Positions 11,901-26,568 of a stretch of DNA of 64,000 bases are shown here, one piece after another (the first letter of the stretch is position 1; each line of letters opens with the position of its first letter). Position numbers and translations under genes: made by a program. Source of the stretch: Daucus carota subsp. sativus (Eukaryota > Streptophyta > Magnoliopsida > Apiales > Apiaceae). The notes below the pieces were generated by a model. That model saw nothing but the letters and a program-made list of their open reading frames with translations. It had not been told where the DNA came from and did not search any database. Where the stretch lies: contig NC_030387.2 in NCBI RefSeq assembly GCF_001625215.2, forward strand, positions 39,331,606 to 39,395,605. The letters run 5' to 3'.

Positions 11901-13004
11901 AATCTAATTAAAAAAATTCCTCTGTCAGAACGGGGAGGTAGGGATACTTGGTATTGGCTACCTGATGAGAAGGGATGTTTTACGGTGAAAAGTGGTTACA
12001 GACTGCTACAAGGAGAAACAGAGGCACCAAATGCTCAATTTTGGAAAAAACTATGGAGTTTAAAGATACCTGGGAAGATTACTCATTTTATATGGCGTGC
12101 ATGCTCTTTGTGTTTACCTACAACAGTACGGCTAGCTGCGAAAAGAGTACAGATGGACACTGTATGTCAGTGGTGTCGAGTGTACCATGAAACAGATATT
12201 CATGTGTTATTTGAGTGTCAAATAGCAGTGGCGGCATGGAGGGAAGTGGGTATTCAGTCCAGTATAACTATAATACCGGAAGATAATGTTTTTGATGTTA
12301 TTTGTAGGGAGTTTAATAGAGGCAGCAGGGAACAGTGTACCTTATTCACATTTATGTGCTGGAGCATCTGGAATAGGAGAAATAAGTGGATATGGGACAA
12401 AGTAAATATATCCGCATTTGGCATCAAAGCAGCCGCTCTGAACTTGCTTGGGGAGTGGAAAAAGGCACATGAACAACAGGTGATTTCTGGTACTAGTGCA
12501 GGGCCATCGATAGTAATAAAGAAATGGGAGAAACCTCAGAACCCTTGGGTGAAAGTGAATATAGACGCAGCTCTATTTGAAGATATTGATTGCATTGGTT
12601 TGGGCAGTATTGTTCGAGGGGCTGATGGGCATTTTCTCATGGCAATGAGCAGAAGACAAGCTGTGTTTCTTCCGCCGAGAGAAGCTGAAGCACTATGCCT
12701 AAAAGAAGCTCTATCATGGCTTAAGGAAAAGGGTTTTAAGAAGTGTATTTTTGAGACGGATTCACAAGTCCTTGCTCGAGCGTGCAAAGGAGTGGATGGG
12801 AGGTCGTTCTTTCATACAATTGTTAGAGATTGTATTGATTTATTTAAACACTTTGATGAAGTGTTAGTGTGTTTTACACATAGGTCTGCGAATGGAGTTG
12901 CCCACGCACTAGCAAGAGCGGCTTATTCTACGTCAGACTCTCGGGAGTGGCATGTTAATGCTCCTGATTTTATTCAGCATGTAATTTCTTTGGAAGCTTT
13001 ATAA
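8940..13004 (+). CDS. LINE ORF2: endonuclease-reverse transcriptase-RNase H polyprotein
   Basis: A 1354-residue L1-type ORF2p. Domains in order: APE-type endonuclease (about 1-225, with AWNCRG, E36 in LSETK, GDFND and SDHLPL); reverse transcriptase (about 450-720, with PGMDG, LKLDISKAYDRLEW, RGIRQGDPISP and catalytic FADD at 682-685); the plant zf-RVT cysteine/histidine segment (about 1030-1115); and an RNase H domain of RVT_3 type (about 1205-1340, with D1209 in NIDAA, then REAEALCLKEAL, FETDSQ and ANGVAHALA). All key motifs are present in one uninterrupted frame. It would nick DNA and copy the element RNA at the target site. The ATG overlaps the ORF1 stop as ATGA. Stop TAA, then 23 nt, then the poly-A tail. 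Confidence 0.95.
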   Translation: MSLLAWNCRGLGNSCAVRFLRDMVTQIRPSFIFLSETKVKKNTVSKVCKKLGFVDFYNVDSQGIGGGLALMWKNECDIMVRDSCSNYIDFEVNIEQIGRWRYTGYYGYPERERRQESWDMLRDLATRSNLPWCIIGDFNDIMMEEEKQGRRAHPRQLLHGFTEAISDCQLMDLGFNGNMFTWEKSRGTAMWIQERLDRGLANRQWKDMFPNAEVTVLDVSTSDHLPLNLQLNRKMYVPKMHRFRFENMWLKEKDCLHIIQQCWLDMDNHNIMEKFQYCCLKLEEWGGGMVKDFKVKIREYKQRLNKLRSRRDTHGISQYNEVRRAYLKVLEKQEVYWHQRAKQFWLQSGDQNTRFFHNYASTRRMNNCIHGLKDQHGVWTEDEKQIQGVIVDYFENLFTASTNAEESLTPREVVQQVTMEQNEELMQCVTQEEVKEAVFSMHPEKSPGMDGLNPGFFQAFWNVIGTDVTEFCQRFFNTGEMPVELNRTLVCLIPKVKKPQQMTELRPISLCNVLVRIMSKVLANRIKPCLKSLISDKQSAFIEGRLLTDNALLAYELNHCIKRRTQGKCGIAGLKLDISKAYDRLEWRYVEGMLEKFGFNHAWIERVMACIKTVTYSFVNNGHVFGEVRPQRGIRQGDPISPYIYILCAEGLSSIIRRNEEVGLIHGVSIARGAPHISHLLFADDCYMFFRANVTEASVMRNILRRYERLSGQAINFNKSSVIFSPNTRVQDRSVVCQTLQVTEVQEPGKYLGMPMNVGKKKVSVFHFLTDRIKKKLQNWGNKMISKAGKCTLLKTAAQCVPNFWMNLFLIPNEVCESIEVLMNGFWWGHGQENKGIRWKAWDKLCVRKEAGGLGFRELRKFNISMLAKQGWRLINNDNPLVTSCMKAKYFPNGDFLTAKLGSNPSYMWRSILAAQELVKKGCRRRIGDGRQTEIWKVPWLPCETNGFLTTEMPFQLEGSKVCNLMQLEQKKWDEEILLDICNERDRNLIKKIPLSERGGRDTWYWLPDEKGCFTVKSGYRLLQGETEAPNAQFWKKLWSLKIPGKITHFIWRACSLCLPTTVRLAAKRVQMDTVCQWCRVYHETDIHVLFECQIAVAAWREVGIQSSITIIPEDNVFDVICREFNRGSREQCTLFTFMCWSIWNRRNKWIWDKVNISAFGIKAAALNLLGEWKKAHEQQVISGTSAGPSIVIKKWEKPQNPWVKVNIDAALFEDIDCIGLGSIVRGADGHFLMAMSRRQAVFLPPREAEALCLKEALSWLKEKGFKKCIFETDSQVLARACKGVDGRSFFHTIVRDCIDLFKHFDEVLVCFTHRSANGVAHALARAAYSTSDSREWHVNAPDFIQHVISLEAL

Positions 13005-13044
13005 GGAATGCAAGTACGATTTTCGTCAAAAAAAAAAAAAAAAA

Positions 13045-13518
13045 TAAGATTTATATACTTCAACAAAACAATGATTTGTTTCGAAAGTAGTAGAATTAAA
13101 TTTTGAGACATATCTAGATATTATTTATTATTTATAAAACATACAATAGTTTTCCTAAATTATAGAGTTCGGTATTATGAACCGTTTAATCGATTTTAAA
13201 TTGTGAGCACGGTTGGATATCTCAAGTCGTCAAGAGTTAATTCTCTGTCATCGTGAAAATAAATACTAGTTTATAAAGCTGTAAGTCACATTTGTCAAAA
13301 AGAAATTATAATTATAATTTAACATGATTTAATATAATAAATTCGGGTTTTAAAAATATCTGTTGAAATAGTTTTGTTTTATCAATGATTTATGACTTAT
13401 TAAAAATGTAATAATAAAAATAAAGTAATTTATGACTTGTAGGTAATTTTTATGGAAAAAATTCAAAATATTTAAACTGTCAAAAAAATACATCAAATTA
13501 ACTTTTGACTTTAACTCA
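13045..13518. other. Spacer between LINE tail and right inverted-repeat arm
   Basis: AT-rich DNA with no reading frame or recognisable element. It should be original genomic sequence upstream of the TAR2 promoter, since it is continuous with the right arm. Confidence 0.5.
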
Positions 13519-13911
13519 GTTTTCTATATATTACAGAAACACATATTTTCAGTTTAAAATCAGAAATAGTTTTAAGTTCCTGATTTCAAATCAGTTCCAT
13601 ATAAATGTCACTTTATTCTTATCAAAGATTTAATATTTAAAAGGTATAAATCTAATATTTTTTTTATATAAAAGAGAGATTATATACAAAATTTTAAAAT
13701 TTTACAACATATTAGTACGCAAGCCGTGAGTAGAGTAAGAAGATAAAATGCGCCGGAGAGAGTGCAAGAGATAAATATTCTCGAGAGAGACGAGATAGAG
13801 AGAAATGGTAGACGTAGTAGCAGTAGGAGTAGTATTTAAATTCCATCCCAACCACGCAAACACATTAAACATCCTCGACACTACAGCTCAGCTATCGTGT
13901 GTTTTCCTTTC
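13519..13911 (+). repeat. Right arm of the 393 bp inverted repeat, containing the TAR2 promoter
   Basis: Exact reverse complement of 7225-7617. It ends 154 bp before the TAR2 start codon and carries the likely TATA element, so it covers the core promoter and beginning of the 5'UTR. Considered the original copy because it is in native continuity with the gene. Confidence 0.95.
13833..13840 (+). promoter_or_regulatory. Probable TAR2 TATA element
   Basis: tatttaaa about 226 bp before the TAR2 ATG, followed by a pyrimidine/CA-rich stretch suitable for transcription start near 13865. Motif-based inference; the same motif is duplicated in inverted orientation at 7296-7303. Confidence 0.45.
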
Positions 13912-14065
13912 TCTCTTTTTCATCGCACTTGCGTTAAACTTCTCCGTTTAATATTATTCTACTCTATAAACAGAGCAAAAGAGAAAAGGACCACGTTGTG
14001 GGTAGAGTGAATCTAGTCTCTATAAACCCGGGATCGAATCCCCGCGGCTGCGTGGATTTGTGGAG

Positions 14066-19319
<5,254 letters not shown>

Positions 19320-20332
19320 AAATTTCGAAGTTCTGAATGATAGGGGGAGGGCTCGAAAGAGGACCGGTTTGTGTACAGAGTGCTCTGTATTGATTGTTTA
19401 TTTTTTTGGTAATAGGTGCACGATTATGTAAATCTCTATTCTGGAGTCTTTCTGTAAGAACCTCTTATGGACATTATAGCACACAAGTGTTTTATTTATC
19501 AAGTGCTAGAGGATTGATAAATACAAATGCTCTAGCATTAGCACATTACTTTTTCCCTTGTTCTGGGCTCTATGATATAGATAAAGTAACTAGAGTGGGG
19601 GAAATTAAGTGGGTGTTTGGTTTGGCAACCACTTTTAAGCCGGGCTTCTCGGTTTATAAGTTAGAAGCGCCGTTTGTGTAAAAAGTCAAGAAGCACCTAT
19701 AAAAAGCTAAGAATGCTAGCTTTTGTTTCAGGGCTTCTACTTATTTTCCAAGCACTTTAATCACTTATAAGTCTTATCTTGTTTTTAACTTCTACTGCAC
19801 TTATTTATTTTAAGCAAGAAACACTTGTTTTGTCTCACCCGTTACTTTTTCCCTTCTTTTCTTGAATACCGTGATGCTGGTGTAAAACTCGAATTATTAA
19901 CTACTTAAACATAAATACGAATATTAAAAAGTAAAATGAAATTGAGCAGAGCAACTCCAATAACTTTCCTCTGAAAATATTAAAACTTTTTGGTTATTTC
20001 TTATTTTAGTAATTATTTCAAATAAAATATATACATTGATTATGAAATTGGAAGAATCGGAAATTGAATTATTAATTTAGGATTTATAGAAGATTTATTG
20101 ACGAGTTTCTGAATAAATCAAGGATCTTTATAACTATAGAGATTTTTGAATAAATTTCTGAGAGTATAAACATTTTACATTGATACGTAAAAAAGGACCC
20201 AGCCCAAACAATAATATAAAACACCTGAAAGCCCAAACACATAAACCAAAACCCAATACACATAAAAAAGGCCACAGCCCAACCATTAACATGAAACAGC
20301 CCACAAACATTTTATCCAACCCTCAACTCAGT
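19320..20332. other. TAR2 3' flank to oleosin 3' flank
   Basis: Contains the TAR2 3'UTR and an inverted hAT-like MITE (about 19605-19850), then AT-rich DNA up to the stop codon of the convergent oleosin gene. No further gene seen. Confidence 0.55.
19605..19850 (-). mobile_element. hAT-like MITE ('GTGCTTCT' family), inverted copy
   Basis: Left part gtgtttggtttggcaaccac, then aagccgggcttctcggttta, then agcacttta and aagcaagaaacactt. Its reverse complement follows the element at 24808-25056 in order, including the cttataagtgattaaagtgc segment. Roughly 245 bp; terminal repeats are imperfect. Lies directly downstream of TAR2. Confidence 0.65.
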
Positions 20333-20722
20333 TCAACTCCTACGACCACCATATCCAGCAGTGTCCCGCACGCGCCGCTTACCCATCTCCGCCGCATGAC
20401 CACCGCCATCCCGCCCTCCCCGCCGCAGGTACTTAACCAACCACGCCAGCGAAGAAAGCGCAGTGACTCCGAACGCGCCAGACGTCAACAACCCTGTGAC
20501 AGCCAAGGCGAGGGCCACCACAGCTGGGACCAAAACAGGGCTGAAGATGACGAACAGCGGCGTGGCGACAACGAGGGCGATGATGGTTCCGGTGAGAGTG
20601 ATGCATGATAGGAGGAGGAGGAGGCCGCCGAGAGGGAAGACGGTGAGGATGGTCATGATTTGGGAAGAGGAGATGGTGCGGTGGGGGGCATGGTGGTAGT
20701 TGGGTTGTGCTTGATCTGCCAT
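20333..20722 (-). CDS. Oleosin (seed oil-body structural protein)
   Basis: Oleosins coat triacylglycerol oil bodies in seeds and pollen and stop them fusing. This single-exon 129-residue protein has a short polar N-terminus, a long uninterrupted hydrophobic hairpin (about residues 20-95) and a basic C-terminal tail. The hairpin holds the family's proline knot: ATPLFVIFSPVLVPAVVA has the three prolines at the turn, followed by TGLLTSGAFGVTALSSLAW, which is strongly conserved. The short tail suggests a low-molecular-weight class. The ATG (complement of 20720-20722) is followed by MADQ, a normal oleosin start. It is convergent with TAR2. ABRE and RY motifs upstream fit seed expression. Confidence 0.95.
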   Translation of the reverse strand: MADQAQPNYHHAPHRTISSSQIMTILTVFPLGGLLLLLSCITLTGTIIALVVATPLFVIFSPVLVPAVVALALAVTGLLTSGAFGVTALSSLAWLVKYLRRGGRDGGGHAAEMGKRRVRDTAGYGGRRS

Positions 20723-20758
20723 GGAGATTGTGGGGGTTAGGGTTTGGTGGAATGAGAG

Positions 20759-20836
20759 TGCATGTGGTGATTTAAAGTGAGGAAGATGTTGCCACGTTGC
20801 GAATGAGTGACAGATGTAAGTGCCTTGTTTTGCATG
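20759..20836 (-). promoter_or_regulatory. Oleosin promoter with RY and ABRE motifs
   Basis: Upstream of the oleosin ATG are a TTTAAAT box (about 20770-20776), an ABRE core ACGTGGC (complement of 20791-20797) and two RY cores TGCATG/CATGCA (20759-20764 and 20831-20836). ABI3/LEC2-type B3 factors bind RY and bZIPs bind ABRE in seed storage promoters. The motifs are seen directly; function is inferred. Confidence 0.5.
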
Positions 20837-21409
20837 GTGAGAACTGAGGAGTCATGTTTTTTATTGACTTCATAGTAGATACAGTATAAATGAAACTGAG
20901 CTCATTGAAATAATTTTTATTATGTTGATGTTTCTTTATTTTTACATATTTCAAATATTATAATTTTTAATAATATAAAATATTATCATGTTTTTTTTAT
21001 ATTTCATAATAATATAAAAAATTATTAAATCTATTAGTTTTCTCTCCTACCTCAAATTTATTATTAAACAAAAGTAGTTTCATCGCTTTATACACTTGTT
21101 ATCTGATTACTACAGTATTTATTATATACTTTTCTGGTCTACGTATGATAGAGTTTTATTTGTTGATATGCTCCTATTTTGGACTAAGATTTTAGATTTG
21201 AGAACTAACTAAATTTATGCTCACTCACTTAAATTTTTGAGATATATAAGATATTAGTAATGAGAAGATGAATTATTGTATAGTTTAACTTTTCAAAGGG
21301 AGAATAAAAATTTTAATTTATTGATTCACATTCTCAACAGCTAAGACTATATATAAACAGAAGATGAATTACTTTTTTGCTAAATTGTGTATAGGAGGGA
21401 ATAAATCTA

Positions 21410-22056
21410 TCTATACTATACTATAAAAAGCCAACATAGGTATAATTTGTAGTCGTACAAAATTTTGGTTCGGTACTCTCCTCTAAAACTAAAAGTCTAC
21501 AAGTAGATATTTATTAAACAGTTTCATATACTAAAAACACTCCTTATATATACTAATATCTTTTTAAATATAATTTATAATAATTAGTTAAAAAAAAGGT
21601 GAAACTACTGTTAATAACATATATTAATATTAAAAATTACTTATGGATAAACGTATAACTAATTATAAATATACAATTTTGAATATCTTTTGTCTAAAAT
21701 ACATATAAACAATTAAAGACGCTACTTTTTAATTATAACGTATTCTACTCGAAATTTAACACTTACGTATTCTATTTCATTACAAACACGAGCCATTACG
21801 TAACATATGAAAATATATGAAATATGAAAAATTTGATTTAAATTGAATAATAAACTGTCACATATTAATATAGAAAAATATTTATAGATAGATAATAAAT
21901 TGTGAAAGCTAAATTTCCGTTAGAAAATATAACGAGTTGGTTAATATAATTTAACTAAAATCCAATTTATTAATACTAAAATACTAATAAAATGGTGTTA
22001 AAAATTAAATTATGAATCATATACCCGCCCGTGCTTTGCACGGGGTTAAAGGCTAG
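21410..22056 (+). mobile_element. Non-autonomous Helitron, complete
   Basis: Starts tctatactatactataaaaa directly after A (21409) and ends with the hairpin cccgcccgtgctttgcacgg, a short spacer and CTAG (22053-22056) directly before T. The TC start, the hairpin near the 3' end, CTRR and A|T insertion all match the Helitron definition. 647 bp, no Rep/helicase coding sequence, so mobilised in trans if at all. Confidence 0.85.
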
Positions 22057-22531
22057 TATTAATTAATTACTGATCCGTAATTTTAAAACAGATGATTAGA
22101 CAAGTATATTCCGGTAAACGATAGATCTTTCATCATCTATTTTCCACATTAAACTCCAATTTGGATTCCAGTGGTATACTGGTATTCCACATTTCAAATA
22201 CAACCTGAGATTTCATTTGATAATTATCCGAAAAAATATATGAAAATCCGTTCTGATTGTAAGTAGAAAACATGGCGCATGCAAATTGAAACCCTACCTG
22301 CAATCACATTGGTCAAAGTTGTCTTGACATACATGAATTGACCATTCATAACACAATCTAAATCACACATGTAAACTTTCAGTTTCACTTAATGAAAACA
22401 GTTTTACCCTTGTCTGATAAAAGGCTAGAGCTAGCTTAGCCAAGTAGGAAGCTAGCCGGCACGATTCCTGCTAAAATGTCTTGGTCAATTCAACATGTCG
22501 ATCTGGACGTGTCCGTGTTCGAAAATTACTT

Positions 22532-22578
22532 GGGCTGGGCCTTTAAATATTGGGCTGGGCCTTTAAATATTGGGCTTG
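22532..22578. repeat. Short tandem duplication with GGGCC motifs
   Basis: The 21 bp unit built on gggctgggcctttaaatatt occurs twice in a row and is followed by a third partial copy (gggcttggcc). TGGGCC/GGCCCA are site II motifs bound by TCP factors in plant promoters, but no gene start lies nearby. Confidence 0.7.
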
Positions 22579-23900
22579 GCCACTCTCCCAAAATATCACA
22601 AGCCCTTTGGTCCACTTTGTTGAACCAAGACTCACTTCAACCATAACTAAAAATGAGAATGAAAAATAATTCTTCTCGACTTTATTCACAAAGTTGAAAC
22701 CGCCGTTCTTGTTCTAAAGAAACGGATAAGAAAATCATAATTATATTGTTCGAATATTTTCTTTCTTTCTATGCATTCGTCTAGCAAACAATGGATCAAT
22801 GATTGGTGGGAATCATATATATGAGTCAAGATAGGAGGGCTTCCTCACAAATGATTATACCATGTGATACCATTATTCCCATCCGTTTCTTTCTTTAATC
22901 CAATTCGAAACTTTTAGAACTTCAATATTTGGATATTGGGCATGGCCACAATTCCATACTTTAAAATTAGTCTCGAGTTTGTTCAAGAACTTGCTTCTCG
23001 AGTCTGTTTGTTCATTATATTCATGAAAAAATATTTTCTAGGTTCCTCTTATTTATTTATAAATTTTTTAAAATCATTTGACACGTATTTTAAGATATAT
23101 TTAAAATATAATTTCATATTTTTAATTTTTTATAAATATTTATTCAGAAAAAATGTGTGTCAAGTTCCCTTTTTCGAAGGTAAACTACCTAATGAGACGA
23201 AAGAGAATATATTATTGAAAAACATTTGAATACAACTAGGCTGAATTACTTTGTAATTCAAAGGCAGAGATAGCCTTTACATTCGCCAGTATTGATTAAT
23301 ATGATTTTCAAGTCAAGTCATATATAATACATATTATTATTTAGTTTTGAATAATACCCGATTCGATTTCTTTATAAAAGGGGAAAAGATATGATGGCCG
23401 TGAATAAAATGAAATACTCCGAACTTTATCCAATAATCAAACTTACATACTTTTCAATATTCCTCCTCCTTATAATTAATTCATAATAAAATACTATTAC
23501 ATTGAGAATCATCATTACGGACATCATTGGCGATCTATCAGCGAATAATTAGCTTCTTGGATCTCCAAATACTGCAAATAAATACAAGGAACTAGATCTG
23601 GTGATGTATCTTTGAACTTGTGCTGAGCCTGTATTAGCTTAATTGTACATGATCACCGCATATCTAAGTAGCACTTAAAAATATATTATATAAAGTCAAA
23701 TGATTGTGTATGTATACATGATATTGGTTTATGGGTTCTACTTTAGTTCAGCTACCAGAAAGTCAAGGACAATGTTCATGCATGTATATATGTGACCTAA
23801 TTTCAGATGTTTACTTTAATAAAAGATATATACCAATGCAACACATGAAAAAAGTACATGTAGTCGATCACTTAAGATGAAATATGATTATTTACATATA

Positions 23901-24151
23901 CTCCCTCTGTCCCATTTAATTATATACGTTTCTTTTCAACTGCTCGATACGCATTTCAATGCTCTTATAAAATATAGTTCCGTAACTTATTTTTGAGATT
24001 TTCTTTTTCTGAATAAAAATATAACATCCAAACTTTAATTCAGAAAAAGAAAATTTTAAAAATAAATTACACAACTACACTTTACAGGAGCATTAAAGTC
24101 CGTGCCGCGTCCCCGTCCCCCAATGTATACAACTCAGGGGGACGGAGGGAG
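23901..24151. mobile_element. Stowaway MITE
   Basis: TIRs ctccctctgtccca / gggggacggagggag with TA on both sides (23899-23900 and 24152-24153). 251 bp, non-coding. Confidence 0.85.
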
Positions 24152-24807
24152 TATATTTTAATCGATATAGTTTATATATATTCAGTTATACCCTATACTT
24201 TAAAAGCAATATCATTATTTCTACGTAAATATTTTTTATTGTTTAACCTTTTCATAAAAGTTTATAATACCAAAACTTTGATTAAAAACATGTCGTTTTT
24301 ATAAATTATTTTATCTTTTTAAATGAAAATTTAATGTCTAAATTTTCATTCAAAAACAAAATTTGAAATATGAGTTGTATAATTATATTTATAAATGTAA
24401 CTGTCAAATAAGAACGGTATAAAAATAAATAACACAAAATTTGTATCTGATTAGTCCATCTTACAACAGGCGAATCAAAGTCAAATTCGACAAATGTTTT
24501 AAAAGTTTGCGGTTATTACCCAAAAGATATGAAATTGATTGCAGAGAAAAAAAGATGGTCTTGGTGGTGGCCAATCTGGGTGGGGTCAAAAATAAAAATA
24601 TAATGCGTCCGTTTCATCTTTAGTTTATTACCCAGAAACTGGCAAACTGTAACAATCTGTAATCTGTAGTCTGTCTTTGTCTTTAAAGTTCACTCTTTCA
24701 TTCATTACCACTGTTTCCCTGCTCCTGCCATTTGTTTCCACCCAGGCTTTGCTTCTTTTGCACGGCTAATATATTTCAATGGGGAACATCACACTCATGT
24801 GATTGCG

Positions 24808-25056
24808 AGGCCGTTTGGATGAGTTTAAAATAAGTGCTTCTTGCTTTAAATAAAAAATTGGAGTAGAAGTTAGAAACAAATTAAGACTTATAAATGATTA
24901 AAGTGTTTGGAAAATAAGTAGAAGTCCCGAAACAAAAGCTAACATTCCTAGTTTTTTTATAAGTACTTCCCGACTTTTTACACAAAAGGTACAAAATAAG
25001 TGCTTCTAACTTATTAACCCATAAGCGGGCTTAAAAGCCGTTGCCAAACAGCCCCT
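24808..25056 (+). mobile_element. hAT-like MITE ('GTGCTTCT' family), best copy
   Basis: Ends ggccgtttggatgagttt and gccgttgccaaacagcccc are inverted copies of each other at the tips (GGCCGTTTGG / CCAAACAGCC). Internal motifs ataagtgcttcttgc and tgcttctaacttatt are shared with the copies at 14693 and 19605. No ORF. Confidence 0.65.
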
Positions 25057-26274
25057 ATGTAATTGTTGATAATAATTTTTCCGTGTTTTTCAAAATTTAA
25101 ATGATAAAATTTTAGATAATTATAACTGATTCTTGTATTCACATAAAAAAAAATTCATTTCTTTTTATTTATATAATTATTAAAATAATTAATAATAATT
25201 GATTGTCAGTATTTTGATGGTGCAGTACTGCTACTACTGTGTTACAAAAATTCATTCATGCATCCACAGTTATTTACATCCTACTGTACGGCAGTGATCG
25301 ATTGTTATTGCACAATGTCTACACGTAATTTATCTTTTCAGATTTATTTTACTGTAGCTGGCCCCACTCTTTTTCTTTTTTCCTCGATCTACAACTGTAA
25401 AGTCCTTCCCTAGGGCTCATGGGAGAGGTTGATTAAAGAACCTGGAACCTCATCTTTATCTTCACCCTCAGATAGTAGGAGTACTGCTATTCAACCAGTT
25501 CATTTAGGCTATTTGATACTTGTAAATGTCAGTGAAAACGTGATGATCAGACTTCATTGATGATGAATATATATATTTGTAATACTTAAATAATTAAAAT
25601 AATTAATGTAAATATTATATTTATGTATCAATATAAAATATACATTAATAATATTATATTTATTAATCTATCATATTTTTTCTAGTTAATCAAATGTTAA
25701 AAATCGTTATGACATTGTATCTTATATCAATTAATCATTTTGCGATGATTAATCACTTAAAAGTTAAATCGATGCATAATATTTAGAAATTAGAATTGTT
25801 AACTCACAGTTTAGCTTAACATCTTATTACTTGTGAAGTTAAACTATTCTCTGTGACATCTCATCCTTTCTTCTTAAAAATCCATCATTTCTCTTCGATG
25901 ACTTGATAAAACAAATGAAATTAAATATGGGGCTTGCGAAGTTATGATATGAACCGACTAGATATAATTAAACAACCTTATCCCACTATAACAATTGTTA
26001 GTTTATACTTTATAGTCAGTGTTTTGCATTATGTGGTAAGCAATTATTGTAAGTCATATTTTAATTTGTTCGGCTAGATTCTCTGGATTAAAATTTTGTC
26101 AACAAAAGCATGCAATCTATATATATATCACTTTAAAACTATAAGGTCCTATATCGGGATTTTTATTGAAATCTTGTTTCATACACGATATAAAGCTAAA
26201 TAGCTACAGCGTCATATTTCTGACCAGAAAAAGCTGCGGTGTTAATTGAAATACTTGGTTTTTGTTGGCCTAGA

Positions 26275-26568
26275 GCCTGTTTAGCGGCCCGATTTCAGTT
26301 ATTTTTAACTTTAAATTAAAAATTAAATGTTTGTGTAATAAATTTGACTTAAAATTAGAAACAAATTTGAAACTAATTTAAAACAAAAAATTATTAAGTT
26401 ATGAATATATTTTTAACAAAAAATAAGTCACATGTAATATATAATTATCCAAAAACGATAATTTAAACTGCACACTTATTGCAATAAGTCAGTGTAACCT
26501 ATTACACATTTATGGCAATAAATCATTATAAATCACAAGTCATCATCTTAAACTCAGCTAAACGGCTT
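26275..26568. mobile_element. hAT-like inverted-repeat element
   Basis: Ends gcctgtttagcggccc and cagctaaacggcttta are inverted matches around GCC-GTTTAGC. About 290 bp and non-coding. The terminal sequence resembles the 24808 family, but internal similarity is not evident. Confidence 0.45.

Larger units (their letters stand above)
7618..13044 (+). mobile_element. Apparently full-length L1-type LINE retrotransposon
   Basis: A non-LTR retrotransposon with a short 5' leader, ORF1 (7774-8943), ORF2 (8940-13004) and a 17-A tail at 13028-13044 starting 23 nt after the ORF2 stop. Both ORFs are open from end to end, so it could be recent and competent. The leader contains a duplicated near-palindrome tgtcttgcataattgcaagt (about 7649 and 7676). 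No target-site duplication can be matched on the 5' side: the sequence after the A-tail (taagatttatatac) does not recur at 7618, where the element abuts the inverted TAR2 promoter copy. Confidence 0.9.

Noticed and set aside
7225..13911. Interpretation of the 393 bp inverted repeat as terminal repeats of a long-TIR DNA transposon (for example a MULE) that swallowed a LINE
   Set aside because: The 9 bp flanks differ (gtaataaat versus tctcttttt), no transposase is present, and the right arm is functional gene promoter sequence.
14000..14060. tRNA-like B box (cgggatcgaatcccc) upstream of TAR2
   Set aside because: No matching A box, acceptor stem or anticodon arm can be folded around it; it reads as 5'UTR.
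20180..20699. Two plus-strand open frames over the oleosin gene
   Set aside because: They are antisense shadows of the GC-rich oleosin coding strand with no family resemblance.
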